A DNA stretch of 31,459 nt. Source: Phycisphaerales bacterium UBA1845. Its GTDB lineage: Bacteria > Planctomycetota > Phycisphaerae > UBA1845. Positions 24,052-31,459 of the stretch are shown piece after piece. The stretch's first letter is position 1. The number at the start of each line of letters is the position of its first letter. A model generated the notes under the pieces. The model had not been told where the DNA came from and did not search any database. It was given only the letters and a program-made list of their open reading frames with translations. The position numbers and the translations under genes are program-made. The stretch is taken from positions 1-31,459 of the forward strand of contig DDIR01000013.1 of assembly GCA_002338715.1 (NCBI GenBank), given 5' to 3'.

Positions 24052-25593
24052 ATGGATGAGACAAACGAGTCGAGGCGGTCGTTCCTTCGGGTGGCTGGTG
24101 TTGCTGCGCTCAGTGGCCTGTGTGGCTTGCCGCAGTTTGGCTGCGACGAGGATGATCAATCCAAGCGCGTCCCGACTCCCGATGGATTCGGTGAGTTGAT
24201 GGAGGTGCGCGAGGGGCTGTTTCGCCCGACCGCCCGCGGAGCCACGATTCACTGGATACCAAATGGCGTGGTCGAATCGCAGGTGCTGGCTGGCCGATCC
24301 GAGAGCGAACTGGCTGTCGTTTATGACCAGACGTCCGCCGACCCGGTCCGCGTTGTGCTTGATCAATTCGATGGCATGCGCGAATTTCATTGGCAAATTC
24401 GGCATCGACGCAAGGGTCAAGAGAAGTGGCAGACCACGCCGACGGCTCGCTGCCGATTGGCGCGTCGGCCTGGGGAGACGTTTACTGCCGCTCTGTTTGC
24501 GGATTCCCATTTCGATAGTGCGCGGAACCATCCAAAGACGCGGGAGAATATCACCCTCGGCGCGCAGGCGGTGATTGACGATCAACCGGACTTTGGCGTG
24601 TTCATTGGTGATGAAGTTGGAATCACCGTTGGGTATCTTCGCAAAGAACCCGGTGTCCGGCAGGATGCATCGTTGGCCATGACGCGCTGGTTGGAGTGGC
24701 GGCAGTTTATAGGGGCATTGCTCGCCAACGTTCCGACGTTTTTTGTGCTTGGCAATCACGAAGGCGAAGCCGGTTATTACCAGGACATGAATCTCAAGGG
24801 AGATATTTTTGCGCAGCGCTGGAGTACGATCGCGCGCAAACGTTATTTCTTGAATCCGTTGCCAACGACGTATCCAGAGGGTGGTGAAGACGAAGGTTGG
24901 CGTGGTTCCGCTGATCGAGAATCGACCGGGGGTGCAGATGAGGGGAACTGTTCGCCGCTGGAGAATTACTTTGCGTGGACCTGGGGTGATGCGCTATTCG
25001 CGGTGATTGACGTGCATCGATACACGAAGGCTGGAAGAAACACGCCGAGGCGGCCTGAGGATTGGTCGCTCGGTGCTCCGCAACGGCTGTGGCTCGAGCA
25101 CGTTTTGGGGCAAAGCAATGCCCGCTGGAAGTTTGTCTTGTCTCATCATGTTGTTGGCGGCTCGAAGTGGGACTCGAGCGGTAAACAGGCTCAACCGGCG
25201 TATGCGTATGGCCGCGGTGGGGCAAAGTATTGTCGCATCGGTGAGCAGGCCATGCTTACAGATATCATGAAGAAGCATGGTGCGCAATTCTTTGTGTACG
25301 GACACGACCACATTTTTGCGCATCAGCAAGCCGAGGGGATTCACTACATTTGTTGCGGTCGGCCGACGAGGGTGCCGAATACCTGGGTGACAGCGCCCGG
25401 GTTCATGGAGGCGTATGGCGACTATCGTGCCCGCGATCCGCACGCGTTTATCATGGACGTTGGATATACGCGGTTGACGGTTTCGCCGTCTGAGGTAGTT
25501 TTTGAGTATATCAAGACCGGCATGGACCCCGATGGCAACGAGAACATCAAAGCGAACGTTGGTGATGTGGTGCATCGCGTTGCGGTCAGTTGA
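24052..25593 (+). CDS. Tat-exported metallophosphoesterase (paralog 2)
   Basis: 513 aa from the ATG at 24052 (a TTG at 24049 is adjacent in frame). Same architecture as paralog 1: ESRRSFLRVAG Tat motif, GLPQFGC where Cys31 could be lipidated, N-terminal beta domain, then ADSH, FIGDEVG, LGNHEGEAG, SHHVVGG and GHDHIF. In the region between the fourth and fifth motifs it departs most from its neighbours (SGKQAQPAYAYGRGGAKY). The C-terminus IKTGMDP-x-GNEN is nearly the same in all three paralogs. It starts 40 bp after paralog 1 and is probably translated from the same mRNA; the ribosome site is weak. Active-site completeness suggests a working enzyme. Confidence 0.88.
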   Translation: MDETNESRRSFLRVAGVAALSGLCGLPQFGCDEDDQSKRVPTPDGFGELMEVREGLFRPTARGATIHWIPNGVVESQVLAGRSESELAVVYDQTSADPVRVVLDQFDGMREFHWQIRHRRKGQEKWQTTPTARCRLARRPGETFTAALFADSHFDSARNHPKTRENITLGAQAVIDDQPDFGVFIGDEVGITVGYLRKEPGVRQDASLAMTRWLEWRQFIGALLANVPTFFVLGNHEGEAGYYQDMNLKGDIFAQRWSTIARKRYFLNPLPTTYPEGGEDEGWRGSADRESTGGADEGNCSPLENYFAWTWGDALFAVIDVHRYTKAGRNTPRRPEDWSLGAPQRLWLEHVLGQSNARWKFVLSHHVVGGSKWDSSGKQAQPAYAYGRGGAKYCRIGEQAMLTDIMKKHGAQFFVYGHDHIFAHQQAEGIHYICCGRPTRVPNTWVTAPGFMEAYGDYRARDPHAFIMDVGYTRLTVSPSEVVFEYIKTGMDPDGNENIKANVGDVVHRVAVS

Positions 25594-25632
25594 TGGGGCA
25601 TTTCAAGGGGTTGCAGCGCGAGGAGGTGGTCG

Positions 25633-27174
25633 ATGAAGAATACCAACGAATCGCGGCGGACGTTCATCAAGGCGGCAGGCGCTACGGCTCTTTGTGGAAT
25701 TTGCGGGCTTCCCCACTTCGCGTGCAAAGAAGGGAAGAAATCGCACCCCGTCGTCGAATCGAAAGAAGATTCCAAGAAAGTCGACTTGCTGGAAGTTCGT
25801 GAAGGGATATTTCGCCCGACGCTGACCGGTGCGACGGTACATTGGACGCCGCGCGCGAGGACCGAGTCGCAGGTGTTGGCTGGCACCTCAAAGGATGACC
25901 TGCGGCTGATCAAGGAGCTAACGTCGAGTGATGCGGTCGAGGTTCTGATTGACGGGTTCGAAGAAGACACCGAGTTCTTCTGGCAATGTAAGCATCGTCA
26001 AGCGCCCGATGACCCATGGACGGAGTCTGCGGTTCGAACTTGCAGGACGAGGCGTTTGTCCGGGACGACATTTCAGTTGGCATTGTTCGCCGATTCACAC
26101 TACTACAGCGCGCGTTCGACTCCTGCTCTTGTTCAAAACATCAGTCAATGCATGGAGGCGGTTCGGAAAGGACCGCACGATTTCTGCGTTTTTCTGGGGG
26201 ATGAAGCCGGGGTGCATTTTGCGGGGGACCGAGATGCCCGCCATAGTCGCGATCTGGCCCGTGAACGCTGGCGGCAGTGGCGGGACGTTGCGGCTGACCT
26301 GTTGGCAGATGTGCCGTCGTTCATGGTGCTCGGTAACCACGAAGGTGAAGCCGGTTTCTATCAGGAGATGGAGGAGGAGAGGGGGGCATACCTGCAGCGT
26401 TGGGGAACGATTGAGCGAAAGCGACACTTCTTGAATCCTGTTCCGCTGACGTATCCGGAAGGTGGAGAGAACGAATACTGGCGGGGGACCAGTGGTCGCG
26501 GACCGACCGGAGGCGCCGAGGAAGGCAATTGCTCGCCGTTGCAGAATTACTTTGCGTGGACGTGGGGTGATGCGCTATTCGTTGTATTGGATGTGCATCG
26601 TTATACCAATGTTGGCAAAGGTACGCCCCAACAGCCGGAAGATTGGACGCTTGGTCAGGCGCAACTTGATTGGTTTGAACGTGTTGCCACGAAGAGTTCG
26701 GCCCGTTGGAAGTTTGTTATTGCGCACCATGTGGTTGGCGGGTCTGAATGGAGCACGAATTGCAAGGTTCGGAATTCGGGTTATGCATACGGGCGGGGCG
26801 GGGCTCGGTATGCGCGTGTCGGCGAGCAGTCAAAGATCACCGACATCATGAAGCGGGCCGGTTGTCAGTTCTTCGTTTACGGTCACGACCACATTTTTTC
26901 GCACCAACAAGCCGAGGGGATTCACTACGTTTGTTGCGGGCGGCCTACGTTTGTACCTTCGCACTGGGCTGATGAGGCTGGGTTTGTCGAGGCCTATGGC
27001 GATCATCGGGCGCGGGATCCTTATGATTTCTTTATGGATGTCGGGTACACGCGTTTGACGGTTGGGCCGGACAAGGTGGCGTTTGAATACATCAAGACCG
27101 GCATGGACCCCAAGGGGGCTGAGAACATCAAAGTGAACGTTGGCGATGTGGTTCATCGATTTGAGGTGACTTGA
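25633..27174 (+). CDS. Tat-exported metallophosphoesterase (paralog 3)
   Basis: 513 aa, ATG at 25633 with a good GGAGG 8 nt upstream. Tat motif ESRRTFIKAAG, Cys31 after GLPHFA, charged linker (32-50), beta-rich domain, and catalytic motifs ADSH (153-156), LGDEAGV, LGNHEGEAG, AHHVVGG and GHDHIF. It is closer to paralog 1 than to paralog 2 in several places, for example VRNS/KVEKSGYAYGRGGARYARVGEQ. It starts 39 bp after paralog 2. Three copies kept intact suggest different substrates or a dosage need, which cannot be told from sequence. Confidence 0.88.
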   Translation: MKNTNESRRTFIKAAGATALCGICGLPHFACKEGKKSHPVVESKEDSKKVDLLEVREGIFRPTLTGATVHWTPRARTESQVLAGTSKDDLRLIKELTSSDAVEVLIDGFEEDTEFFWQCKHRQAPDDPWTESAVRTCRTRRLSGTTFQLALFADSHYYSARSTPALVQNISQCMEAVRKGPHDFCVFLGDEAGVHFAGDRDARHSRDLARERWRQWRDVAADLLADVPSFMVLGNHEGEAGFYQEMEEERGAYLQRWGTIERKRHFLNPVPLTYPEGGENEYWRGTSGRGPTGGAEEGNCSPLQNYFAWTWGDALFVVLDVHRYTNVGKGTPQQPEDWTLGQAQLDWFERVATKSSARWKFVIAHHVVGGSEWSTNCKVRNSGYAYGRGGARYARVGEQSKITDIMKRAGCQFFVYGHDHIFSHQQAEGIHYVCCGRPTFVPSHWADEAGFVEAYGDHRARDPYDFFMDVGYTRLTVGPDKVAFEYIKTGMDPKGAENIKVNVGDVVHRFEVT

Positions 27175-27194
27175 AGCGGACTTACTTTTCTGGT

Positions 27195-27222
27195 CGTCGC
27201 TGCGCAGTGACGGGGCTTTGTT
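27195..27222 (+). terminator. Weak terminator candidate after paralog 3
   Basis: CGTCGCT-GCGC-AGTGACG (one G-U), followed by GGGGCTTTGTTT. Stem of 7 bp with a T-rich tail after a G run, 21 nt past the stop; modest support. Confidence 0.3.
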
Positions 27223-27248
27223 TGCTGGGATTGATTTTGCATTTTTCT

Positions 27249-27326
27249 GGATTCCCGCTTTCGCGGGAATGACGGCCTGATTCGCGGGAGTGGCGGTTTG
27301 TTTCGCGGCAATGACGGCGCTATCGC
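27249..27326 (-). repeat. ATTCCCGC-type repeat, right inverted copy, with 21-bp triplet
   Basis: ATTCCCGC-TTTC-GCGGGAAT (27251-27270), then three 21-bp units starting at 27260, 27281 and 27302 (TTCGCGGG/AATGACGGC with variation), then GCGCTATCGC. GCGATAGCG and the CGTCATT order of the left copy (22205-22242) reappear here in reverse complement. Confidence 0.7.
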
Positions 27327-27352
27327 TCCGCTGCGATTGGAATTGGAGTGCT

Positions 27353-27637
27353 CTAGTAGGCGACGCCGAATGATTTGAATTCGCCGGTGGCTGGCGATTC
27401 GACTTTCTGGTGGTTGCGGATGTTGTTTTTCATTTCGAGGCAGATGTTTTCGTGCAGTTGGGTGAGCGATTCGGACTCGCCTTCTGCAACGAGTTCGACG
27501 CTTCCGTCGGCTAAATTCTTGACGTACCCAGTCACTTCAAACGGTTCGGCGATTCTGCATACGGTGTAGCGAAATCCCACGCCCTGGACGCGGCCGACGT
27601 AGTTGACGGTGATTCGTTTGGCGTTGATTTCGGTCAT
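27353..27637 (-). CDS. Acylphosphatase
   Basis: 94 aa, the usual length for this small enzyme, which hydrolyses acyl phosphates. GRVQGVGFRYTV holds the catalytic Arg23 and GYVKNL the catalytic Asn41, at the same numbers as the classic acylphosphatase. Next comes L-A-D-G-S-V-E-L-V-A-E-G, another conserved block. The C-terminus ends F-G-V-A-Y, where many members end in -F-x-x-x-Y or R-x. The start ATG at 27637 has no strong ribosome site. It is last of three genes in the same direction after the STAS and RsbW-like genes, though gaps of 77 and 121 bp leave it open whether they are one operon. Confidence 0.92.
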   Translation of the reverse strand: MTEINAKRITVNYVGRVQGVGFRYTVCRIAEPFEVTGYVKNLADGSVELVAEGESESLTQLHENICLEMKNNIRNHQKVESPATGEFKSFGVAY

Positions 27638-27714
27638 GGGGCGGATTCGATCGACGGGGTGAATTCAGTCATCGCGCGATTGCAACGGGCCGGGCGGGTG
27701 GTGCTTGGGTTCGA

Positions 27715-28167
27715 TTACGTGTTGGCCGGGTTGATCTTGGTCATGCAGATTTCGCGGCCATCTTCGCGATACTCCACTTCGTTCATGTAAGCTTTGATGA
27801 GCATGATGCCGCGGCCACAGGGCAGCGACAAACGTTCCGGTGTTGTCGGGTCGGGGATGTCTTCCGGGCGGAAGCCTTCGCCTTCGTCGCGCACGCAGAT
27901 GGTGACTTGCTTGGGGTTGACGATGTATCGGACGCGCACTTTTTTGTTGGCGTCACCGCAATTGCCGTGGCGGACGGCGTTGGTCATGGCCTCTTCGAGT
28001 GCCAGCTTGATGGCGAACGTGGAATCCTCATCGTATCCGGAATCTTCGATCTCTTTGAGGATGAGTGACTCGGGCTTTTTGGCCTCGGTCAGGGTGCTCT
28101 GAATTTCGATCACCTTGAACTCATCGTCGTTGCGAGGATCGACATTGTGTGGATCGACGGGGGTCAT
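27715..28167 (-). CDS. Anti-sigma factor-type ATPase-fold protein (RsbW/SpoIIAB-like)
   Basis: 150 aa with a GHKL-type ATP-binding fold: N-box A-L-E-E-A-M-T-N-A-V-R-H-G-N (about 55-69), G1-box R-D-E-G-E-G-F (about 93-99), and a G2-box region G-R-G-I-M-L-I-K. Such proteins are serine kinases or anti-sigma factors that bind a STAS antagonist or a sigma factor. A STAS gene lies 121 bp upstream. No sigma factor or phosphatase is in the window, so the target is unknown. Start ATG at 28167. Confidence 0.88.
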   Translation of the reverse strand: MTPVDPHNVDPRNDDEFKVIEIQSTLTEAKKPESLILKEIEDSGYDEDSTFAIKLALEEAMTNAVRHGNCGDANKKVRVRYIVNPKQVTICVRDEGEGFRPEDIPDPTTPERLSLPCGRGIMLIKAYMNEVEYREDGREICMTKINPANT

Positions 28168-28288
28168 GTGATGGTGTCTTGCGGTCTGTCACAGATCGAT
28201 TCGTTGGGCGAAAACGGGTATGGCCAATGACGGTTGGCGCATCGTTGCGCCATGCCGCGCCGTTTGAGACGCGGTTGATTTCCATTCG

Positions 28289-28648
28289 TTACGAAAAACT
28301 ATTGATGGCGTCGGACGATTGCTCGTGGATGTCGAAGTGCTTGCTCAACCGGGTGATCTTAAAGACTTCGTAGATCTGCGGGTTGATGTTGGAGAGCTTG
28401 AGCTTTCCTTTCTTGCCTTCGACTTCTTTCTTCAGGTTGATGAGCATGCCCAAGGCGGCGGACGACAGGTGCTCAACGTTTGAAAAATTGAGCAGCAGTT
28501 TGATCGCCGGCGTGGATGAGACGAGGGCGAATAGTTCATCTTCGATCTCGCGAATGGAGAGTTCTTCGAGGATCTTTCGATCGCTGAAGCGCACCATGTT
28601 TACGGAATCTTCTTCGATGATCGTGAGATGCGGTGACTTTTCCGTCAT
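28289..28648 (-). CDS. STAS-domain anti-anti-sigma factor
   Basis: 119 aa, single STAS domain (SpoIIAA/RsbV type). The stretch N-F-S-N-V-E-H-L-S-S-A-A-L-G-M-L holds the phosphorylatable Ser region (L-S-S-A-A-L-G matches the usual D-S-S-G-L-G). Together with the downstream RsbW-like kinase it would form a partner switch: the kinase phosphorylates the Ser and releases or captures its partner. The ATG at 28648 has AGGAG 8 nt upstream. It is divergent from truD with about 260 bp between. Confidence 0.9.
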   Translation of the reverse strand: MTEKSPHLTIIEEDSVNMVRFSDRKILEELSIREIEDELFALVSSTPAIKLLLNFSNVEHLSSAALGMLINLKKEVEGKKGKLKLSNINPQIYEVFKITRLSKHFDIHEQSSDAINSFS

Positions 28649-28906
28649 CGGGCCAGCTCCTGCCTGTTGTGTTACCCAATTGCTTGTTACTTTAATCTAA
28701 CCCAGAGTCACAGGGTGTCAATTCTATCGGATTTCTGCGGCTCGTGGCGGTTGAAAATATCGAGAGATCTCTGGGTTGCCATTATCCTTGTGGCTTTTCC
28801 GGCTTCGGTGCGGAAAGGTCTCTCCGGAGACATCCGAACCGATCGCCAGGGACACGGGCGTGTCTCAGTCGCCCGTCAATCAGTGATGAAATTGTAAGTG
28901 AATCGC

Positions 28907-30187
28907 ATGAATTCAACCAATATCGAAGCCAGCCGATTTCGCGACGAGGCGTTGCCCTACCTGACGTCGGATTTGCCCGGTGTGGGCGGGGTGATCAAGG
29001 AAGCCGACGAGGATTTCGTCGTCGAGGAAGTTCCCCTGTATGAGCCGAGCGGTGAAGGGACACACGTATTTTTCGAAATCGAGAAACAGGGGCTGACGAC
29101 ACGCGATGCGATCGCCCGGGTCTGCCGCTCGATTGGCTGCCAGCGGCGCGACGTGGGTTACGCGGGGTTGAAGGATGCCCGTGGCGTGACGCGGCAGGTG
29201 TTGAGCGTGGAGCATGTTGACCCCGAGAAGGTATTGGCCGCCTCGGCTGACCGGGTCCGCGTGCTTTGGGCGAAGCTGCATCAGAATAAGTTGAAGATCG
29301 GACACCTGTCGGGCAATCGGTTTGTGATTCGCATTCGCGGCGCGCAAGCTGGCAGTTTTGAACGTGCGGAGGCGATCGTTGCGCGGTTGGCGGCGCGTGG
29401 AATGCCGAATTACTTCGGACCGCAGCGTTTCGGGATGCGCGGGACGAATGCGATCGTGGGGCGGGCGGCGCTTTTGGGTGATTTCGAGCGGGCGATCAAC
29501 GTGCTTTGTGGTGGGCCTGCGGATGATGATTCGCCTGGTGGAAAGTTGGCGCGCGAATTGTTTGAGCAGGGCGATTACGCTGCGTCGCTGAAAGCTTGGC
29601 CGGGTGGACATTGCACGGAGCGGGCGCTTTGTCGGTGGATGGAACGCGGGTCGCTTGATTGGAGTAAGGCTTGGCGCAGTGTCGATCGCGCGATGCGAAA
29701 GCTTTATGTGTCGGCGTTTCAAAGCGAGCTGTTTAATCGGGTGGTGGCCAAGCGGATCGAGCGAATTGGCGAGATGATGCCCGGTGACCTGGCGTGGCTG
29801 CATCGCAATGGGGCGTGCTTTGCGGTGGAGGATTTAACCGCAGAACAGAAGCGGTGCGACGCATTTGAGATCTCGCCGTCGGGTCCGATGTTTGGAAAGA
29901 AGATGACGCAGCCGAAGGGCGAAGCGGCTTCGTTGGAAGCATCGGTCTTGAAAGAGTGCGGGCTGGATCTGGATGGGCGCTTCAGCGGTGCAAGTGATCG
30001 GCCCGAGGGGGCACGGCGGCCAATCCGTGTACCGGTGCAGGGGGCGACGTGTTGCGAAGGGGAAGATTCGAACGGGGCGTATCTTGAATTGCGTTTCGAA
30101 TTGCCGCCGGGCTCGTTTGCGACGAGTTTTGTGCGCGAGGTTTGTAAGTCGGTTGGTCGCGCTGTTGAACCGACGGGTTGTGCTTAG
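28907..30187 (+). CDS. truD: tRNA pseudouridine synthase D
   Basis: 426 aa from the ATG at 28907 (a GTG at 28898 would add three residues). Makes pseudouridine 13 in tRNA-Glu and related RNAs. The catalytic Asp lies in GYAGLKDARGVTRQ (Asp90). Other TruD blocks are F-V-V-E-E-V-P-L-Y, NRFVIRIRG, NYFGPQRFG, and C-terminal S-F-A-T-S-F-V-R-E. The insertion domain (TRUD, about 165-315) is present. It is longer than E. coli TruD, with added length around 330-390. No clear ribosome site; the first genes on either side read away from it or end far away. Confidence 0.95.
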   Translation: MNSTNIEASRFRDEALPYLTSDLPGVGGVIKEADEDFVVEEVPLYEPSGEGTHVFFEIEKQGLTTRDAIARVCRSIGCQRRDVGYAGLKDARGVTRQVLSVEHVDPEKVLAASADRVRVLWAKLHQNKLKIGHLSGNRFVIRIRGAQAGSFERAEAIVARLAARGMPNYFGPQRFGMRGTNAIVGRAALLGDFERAINVLCGGPADDDSPGGKLARELFEQGDYAASLKAWPGGHCTERALCRWMERGSLDWSKAWRSVDRAMRKLYVSAFQSELFNRVVAKRIERIGEMMPGDLAWLHRNGACFAVEDLTAEQKRCDAFEISPSGPMFGKKMTQPKGEAASLEASVLKECGLDLDGRFSGASDRPEGARRPIRVPVQGATCCEGEDSNGAYLELRFELPPGSFATSFVREVCKSVGRAVEPTGCA

Positions 30188-30221
30188 GTTCGTGTGTGGT
30201 GTGTCGGGTCGATGCCCCGAC

Positions 30222-30623
30222 CTACGTGGTTGGTAGAACGAAGACTTGTCGCGCGAGGTCCGAGTCTAACGTTGCGTTGTTGTAGAACCGCGTCAGCACT
30301 GATCGGTCGAAGAGATCGGGGTTTTTTGATTTGAAGGTTGGCCAATCGTTGGCGTTTTGTTGATGCAACCTTTCGTGGATGATTGCGATGAACGCGACGG
30401 TGATGGTTTCGTGGTAGTGGTTTGGCATTCCTTTGGACGTTGCGAATCGCTTTAGCATTTTCGGCAGGCGGGTGATGGTGGTTGCGAAGTCGGTGGACTT
30501 TAGGAGATGCCATGCGATTCGTACGTGGTCTTCGTGGGTGAGCGTTTCGAGTTGACAGTTGTCGAGCGCTTCGACCAGGTCGGCTGATCGAGCGTCGTTG
30601 ATGTTGGGTGGTTTGGTATTCAT
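30222..30623 (-). CDS. Conserved hypothetical protein
   Basis: 133 aa from the ATG at 30623 (a GTG at 30638 is in frame). It has L-T-H-E-D-H-V-R-I-A-W-H-L-L, then R-F-A-x-S-K-G, and Y-H-E-T-I-T-V-A-F, then L-F-D-R-S-V-L-x-R-F-Y and F-V-L-P. This pattern fits a conserved bacterial family I remember only as hypothetical, with H-x-D-H and Y-H-E-T motifs. His and Asp/Glu residues could bind a metal, but this is not shown. It begins 17 bp after the RHH-like gene on the same strand, so they probably form one operon under the 30896-30924 promoter. Confidence 0.7.
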   Translation of the reverse strand: MNTKPPNINDARSADLVEALDNCQLETLTHEDHVRIAWHLLKSTDFATTITRLPKMLKRFATSKGMPNHYHETITVAFIAIIHERLHQQNANDWPTFKSKNPDLFDRSVLTRFYNNATLDSDLARQVFVLPTT

Positions 30624-30640
30624 GGCTGCATGTCGCACAG

Positions 30641-30889
30641 TTACGCTTCGCTGAGTTGGTGGCTATGGGATGCGTCGAGGTCCAGACCGTAGATCTTCTT
30701 TAGCTTTTCGATGTTGGTGAGCGTCTCGGGTGAGAAGGCGGCTTTGCCTTCGAGGGCGTGGAGGCAGATGCCTTCGAGGAGGTCGCCGAAGGTGAGGTCC
30801 CGCAGCTCGGCGACGGCTTTTAGCACCTTGACGAGGCGTTTTTCGAGTCGGACTCCGGTCTGGATGCGTTCGATCTCTGTTGTTACCAT
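30641..30889 (-). CDS. Small RHH-like regulator, probable autoregulator
   Basis: 82 aa. The N-terminal part, T-G-V-R-L-E-K-R-L-V-K-V-L-K-A-V-A-E, then L-T-F-G-D-L-L-E-G-I-C-L-H, has the strand-helix-helix rhythm of ribbon-helix-helix (Arc/CopG) proteins, followed by a Leu-rich helical tail. RHH members are dimeric DNA binders, often antitoxins or autorepressors. The start codon lies inside two overlapping palindromes (30884-30901), as expected for self-repression. No toxin gene is evident; the hypothetical gene downstream is not a known toxin type. ATG at 30889, without a ribosome site and right after a -10, which fits a leaderless mRNA. Confidence 0.65.
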   Translation of the reverse strand: MVTTEIERIQTGVRLEKRLVKVLKAVAELRDLTFGDLLEGICLHALEGKAAFSPETLTNIEKLKKIYGLDLDASHSHQLSEA

Positions 30890-30901
30890 GGTACTATGGT
30901 A
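30884..30901. promoter_or_regulatory. Overlapping palindromes, candidate operator
   Basis: TACCATGGTA (30884-30893) is a perfect palindrome overlapping by 2 bp with TACTATGGTA (30892-30901). They cover the ATG of the RHH gene and its -10. Tandem sites like this suit RHH dimers. Confidence 0.55.
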
Positions 30902-30924
30902 GCAATTGGCGGGGTCGAGGTCAA
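30896..30924 (-). promoter_or_regulatory. Promoter of the RHH gene, leaderless layout
   Basis: Minus strand: TTGACC (30919-30924, 5 of 6), a 17-nt spacer, TACCAT (30896-30901, 4 of 6), then 6 nt to the ATG. Predicted start is at or next to the first codon. Confidence 0.55.
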
Positions 30925-30958
30925 GCGGTTCGAGGCGTGGTTGTGATAGGGTGAACGA

Positions 30959-31459
30959 ATGGGTGAGCCATTGGCGTCAGATCATGCGGAGCGGATGGAG
31001 CGGGCACGGTTGTCGCTTGAAGGGCTTTCGTTGGGCGATGCGTTTGGCGAGTGTTTCTTCAGTTCGGCGATGCAGCAGCGGTTGGCCTATCGGGAGTTGC
31101 CGGATGCGCCTTGGTTTTACACCGACGACACGATGATGGCCTGGAGTGTTGTGGACGTGTTGGCTTCGCATGGGGCGATTGATCAGGATCGGTTGGCGCG
31201 TTTGTTTGCCGAGCGCTTTCGACGGCAGCCGAATCGCAGTTATGGAGCCGGCGCGATTCGGTTGTTGACGGCGATTGGTGACGGTGCTGACTGGCGCGAG
31301 GCATCGCGGGATTCGTTTGGCGGACAGGGGTCGTTTGGCAATGGCGCGGCGATGCGGGTTGCGCCGATCGGGGCGTACTTCGCGGATGATCTTCAGCGGG
31401 TGGTTGATGCCGCGCGGGCGTCGGCGGTGGTGACGCATGCGCATCACGAGGGCGTGGCC
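30959..31459 (+). CDS. ADP-ribosylglycohydrolase family protein, 3' end cut by window edge
   Basis: 167 codons read from an ATG at 30959 to the window end without a stop, so the gene is C-terminally truncated here. Motifs of the ARH/DraG family: L-G-D-A-F-G-E near residue 25, Y-T-D-D-T-M-M-A (Mg-binding, about 57), S-Y-G-A-G-A-I near 97, G-S-F-G-N-G-A-A-M-R-V-A-P-I-G (about 124-138) and T-H-A-H-H-E-G-V near the end. Family members remove ADP-ribose from Arg or other groups, using two Mg ions. AGGGTG precedes the ATG by 5 nt. It diverges from the RHH gene with 69 bp between, so the operator may also affect it. Confidence 0.9.
   Translation, partial: MGEPLASDHAERMERARLSLEGLSLGDAFGECFFSSAMQQRLAYRELPDAPWFYTDDTMMAWSVVDVLASHGAIDQDRLARLFAERFRRQPNRSYGAGAIRLLTAIGDGADWREASRDSFGGQGSFGNGAAMRVAPIGAYFADDLQRVVDAARASAVVTHAHHEGVA

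Noticed and set aside
22205..27326. Composite transposon around the phosphoesterase genes
   Set aside because: No transposase or target-site duplication is visible; the flanking repeats are short hairpins of a widespread type.
28913..29803. Long minus-strand open frame
   Set aside because: Antisense to truD and rich in Arg/His; no family resemblance.

Overview
The window looks like chromosomal DNA of a planctomycete, possibly Phycisphaerae-like. This is an inference from gene content, not from a marker gene. The pointers are a PEP-CTERM protein ending in a hydrophobic run plus RRRS, dockerin-type repeats on a secreted protein with no cellulosome genes nearby, a eukaryote-type (GT3) glycogen synthase, a Rho factor with a Ser/Lys-rich N-terminal extension, a small 'RPFESF' family protein, and frequent GTG/TTG starts. 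No rRNA, tRNA, CRISPR array, transposase or phage gene was seen.

Layout. 1-4.3 kb: a 5'-truncated leucine-rich-repeat gene, a Cys-rich exported protein, an MgtC/SapB membrane protein and two small hypothetical genes, separated by copies of a dispersed hairpin repeat. 4.3-8.1 kb: housekeeping genes rho and coaE on the minus strand, then a DUF368 membrane protein on the plus strand. 8.1-11.3 kb: an accessory-looking block with a secreted protein carrying a long glycine zipper and two membrane zinc-ribbon proteins, one with the module twice. 11.5-17.1 kb, minus strand: GT3 glycogen synthase, a FecR-like secreted protein, and a lipoprotein/outer-membrane beta-barrel pair. 17.4-19.2 kb: a UbiB/AarF-family kinase-like protein. 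19.2-22.0 kb: a promoter, a long leader with two overlapping small ORFs, a dockerin-repeat exported protein and a PEP-CTERM protein, closed by a strong intrinsic terminator. 22.4-27.2 kb: three tandem paralogous Tat-exported metallophosphoesterases, bracketed by inverted copies of an ATTCCCGC-type repeat. 27.3-28.7 kb: acylphosphatase, an RsbW-like ATPase-fold protein and a STAS protein (partner-switching type). 28.9-31.5 kb: truD, a conserved hypothetical gene, an RHH-like small regulator over an operator-like palindrome, and a truncated ADP-ribosylglycohydrolase.

The most interesting signals are: (1) a REPIN-like family in which the flanks are constant but the 8-9 bp stem is replaced by different, still fully paired sequences; (2) the glycine-zipper and zinc-ribbon cluster with identical Cys spacing in all three modules; (3) the phosphoesterase triplet between inverted repeats; (4) the long leader upstream of the dockerin gene, with a possible 19-bp duplication that breaks a small ORF; and (5) two promoters placed so that the predicted transcripts would be leaderless. 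All calls were made by eye from sequence; no database search or folding was run.
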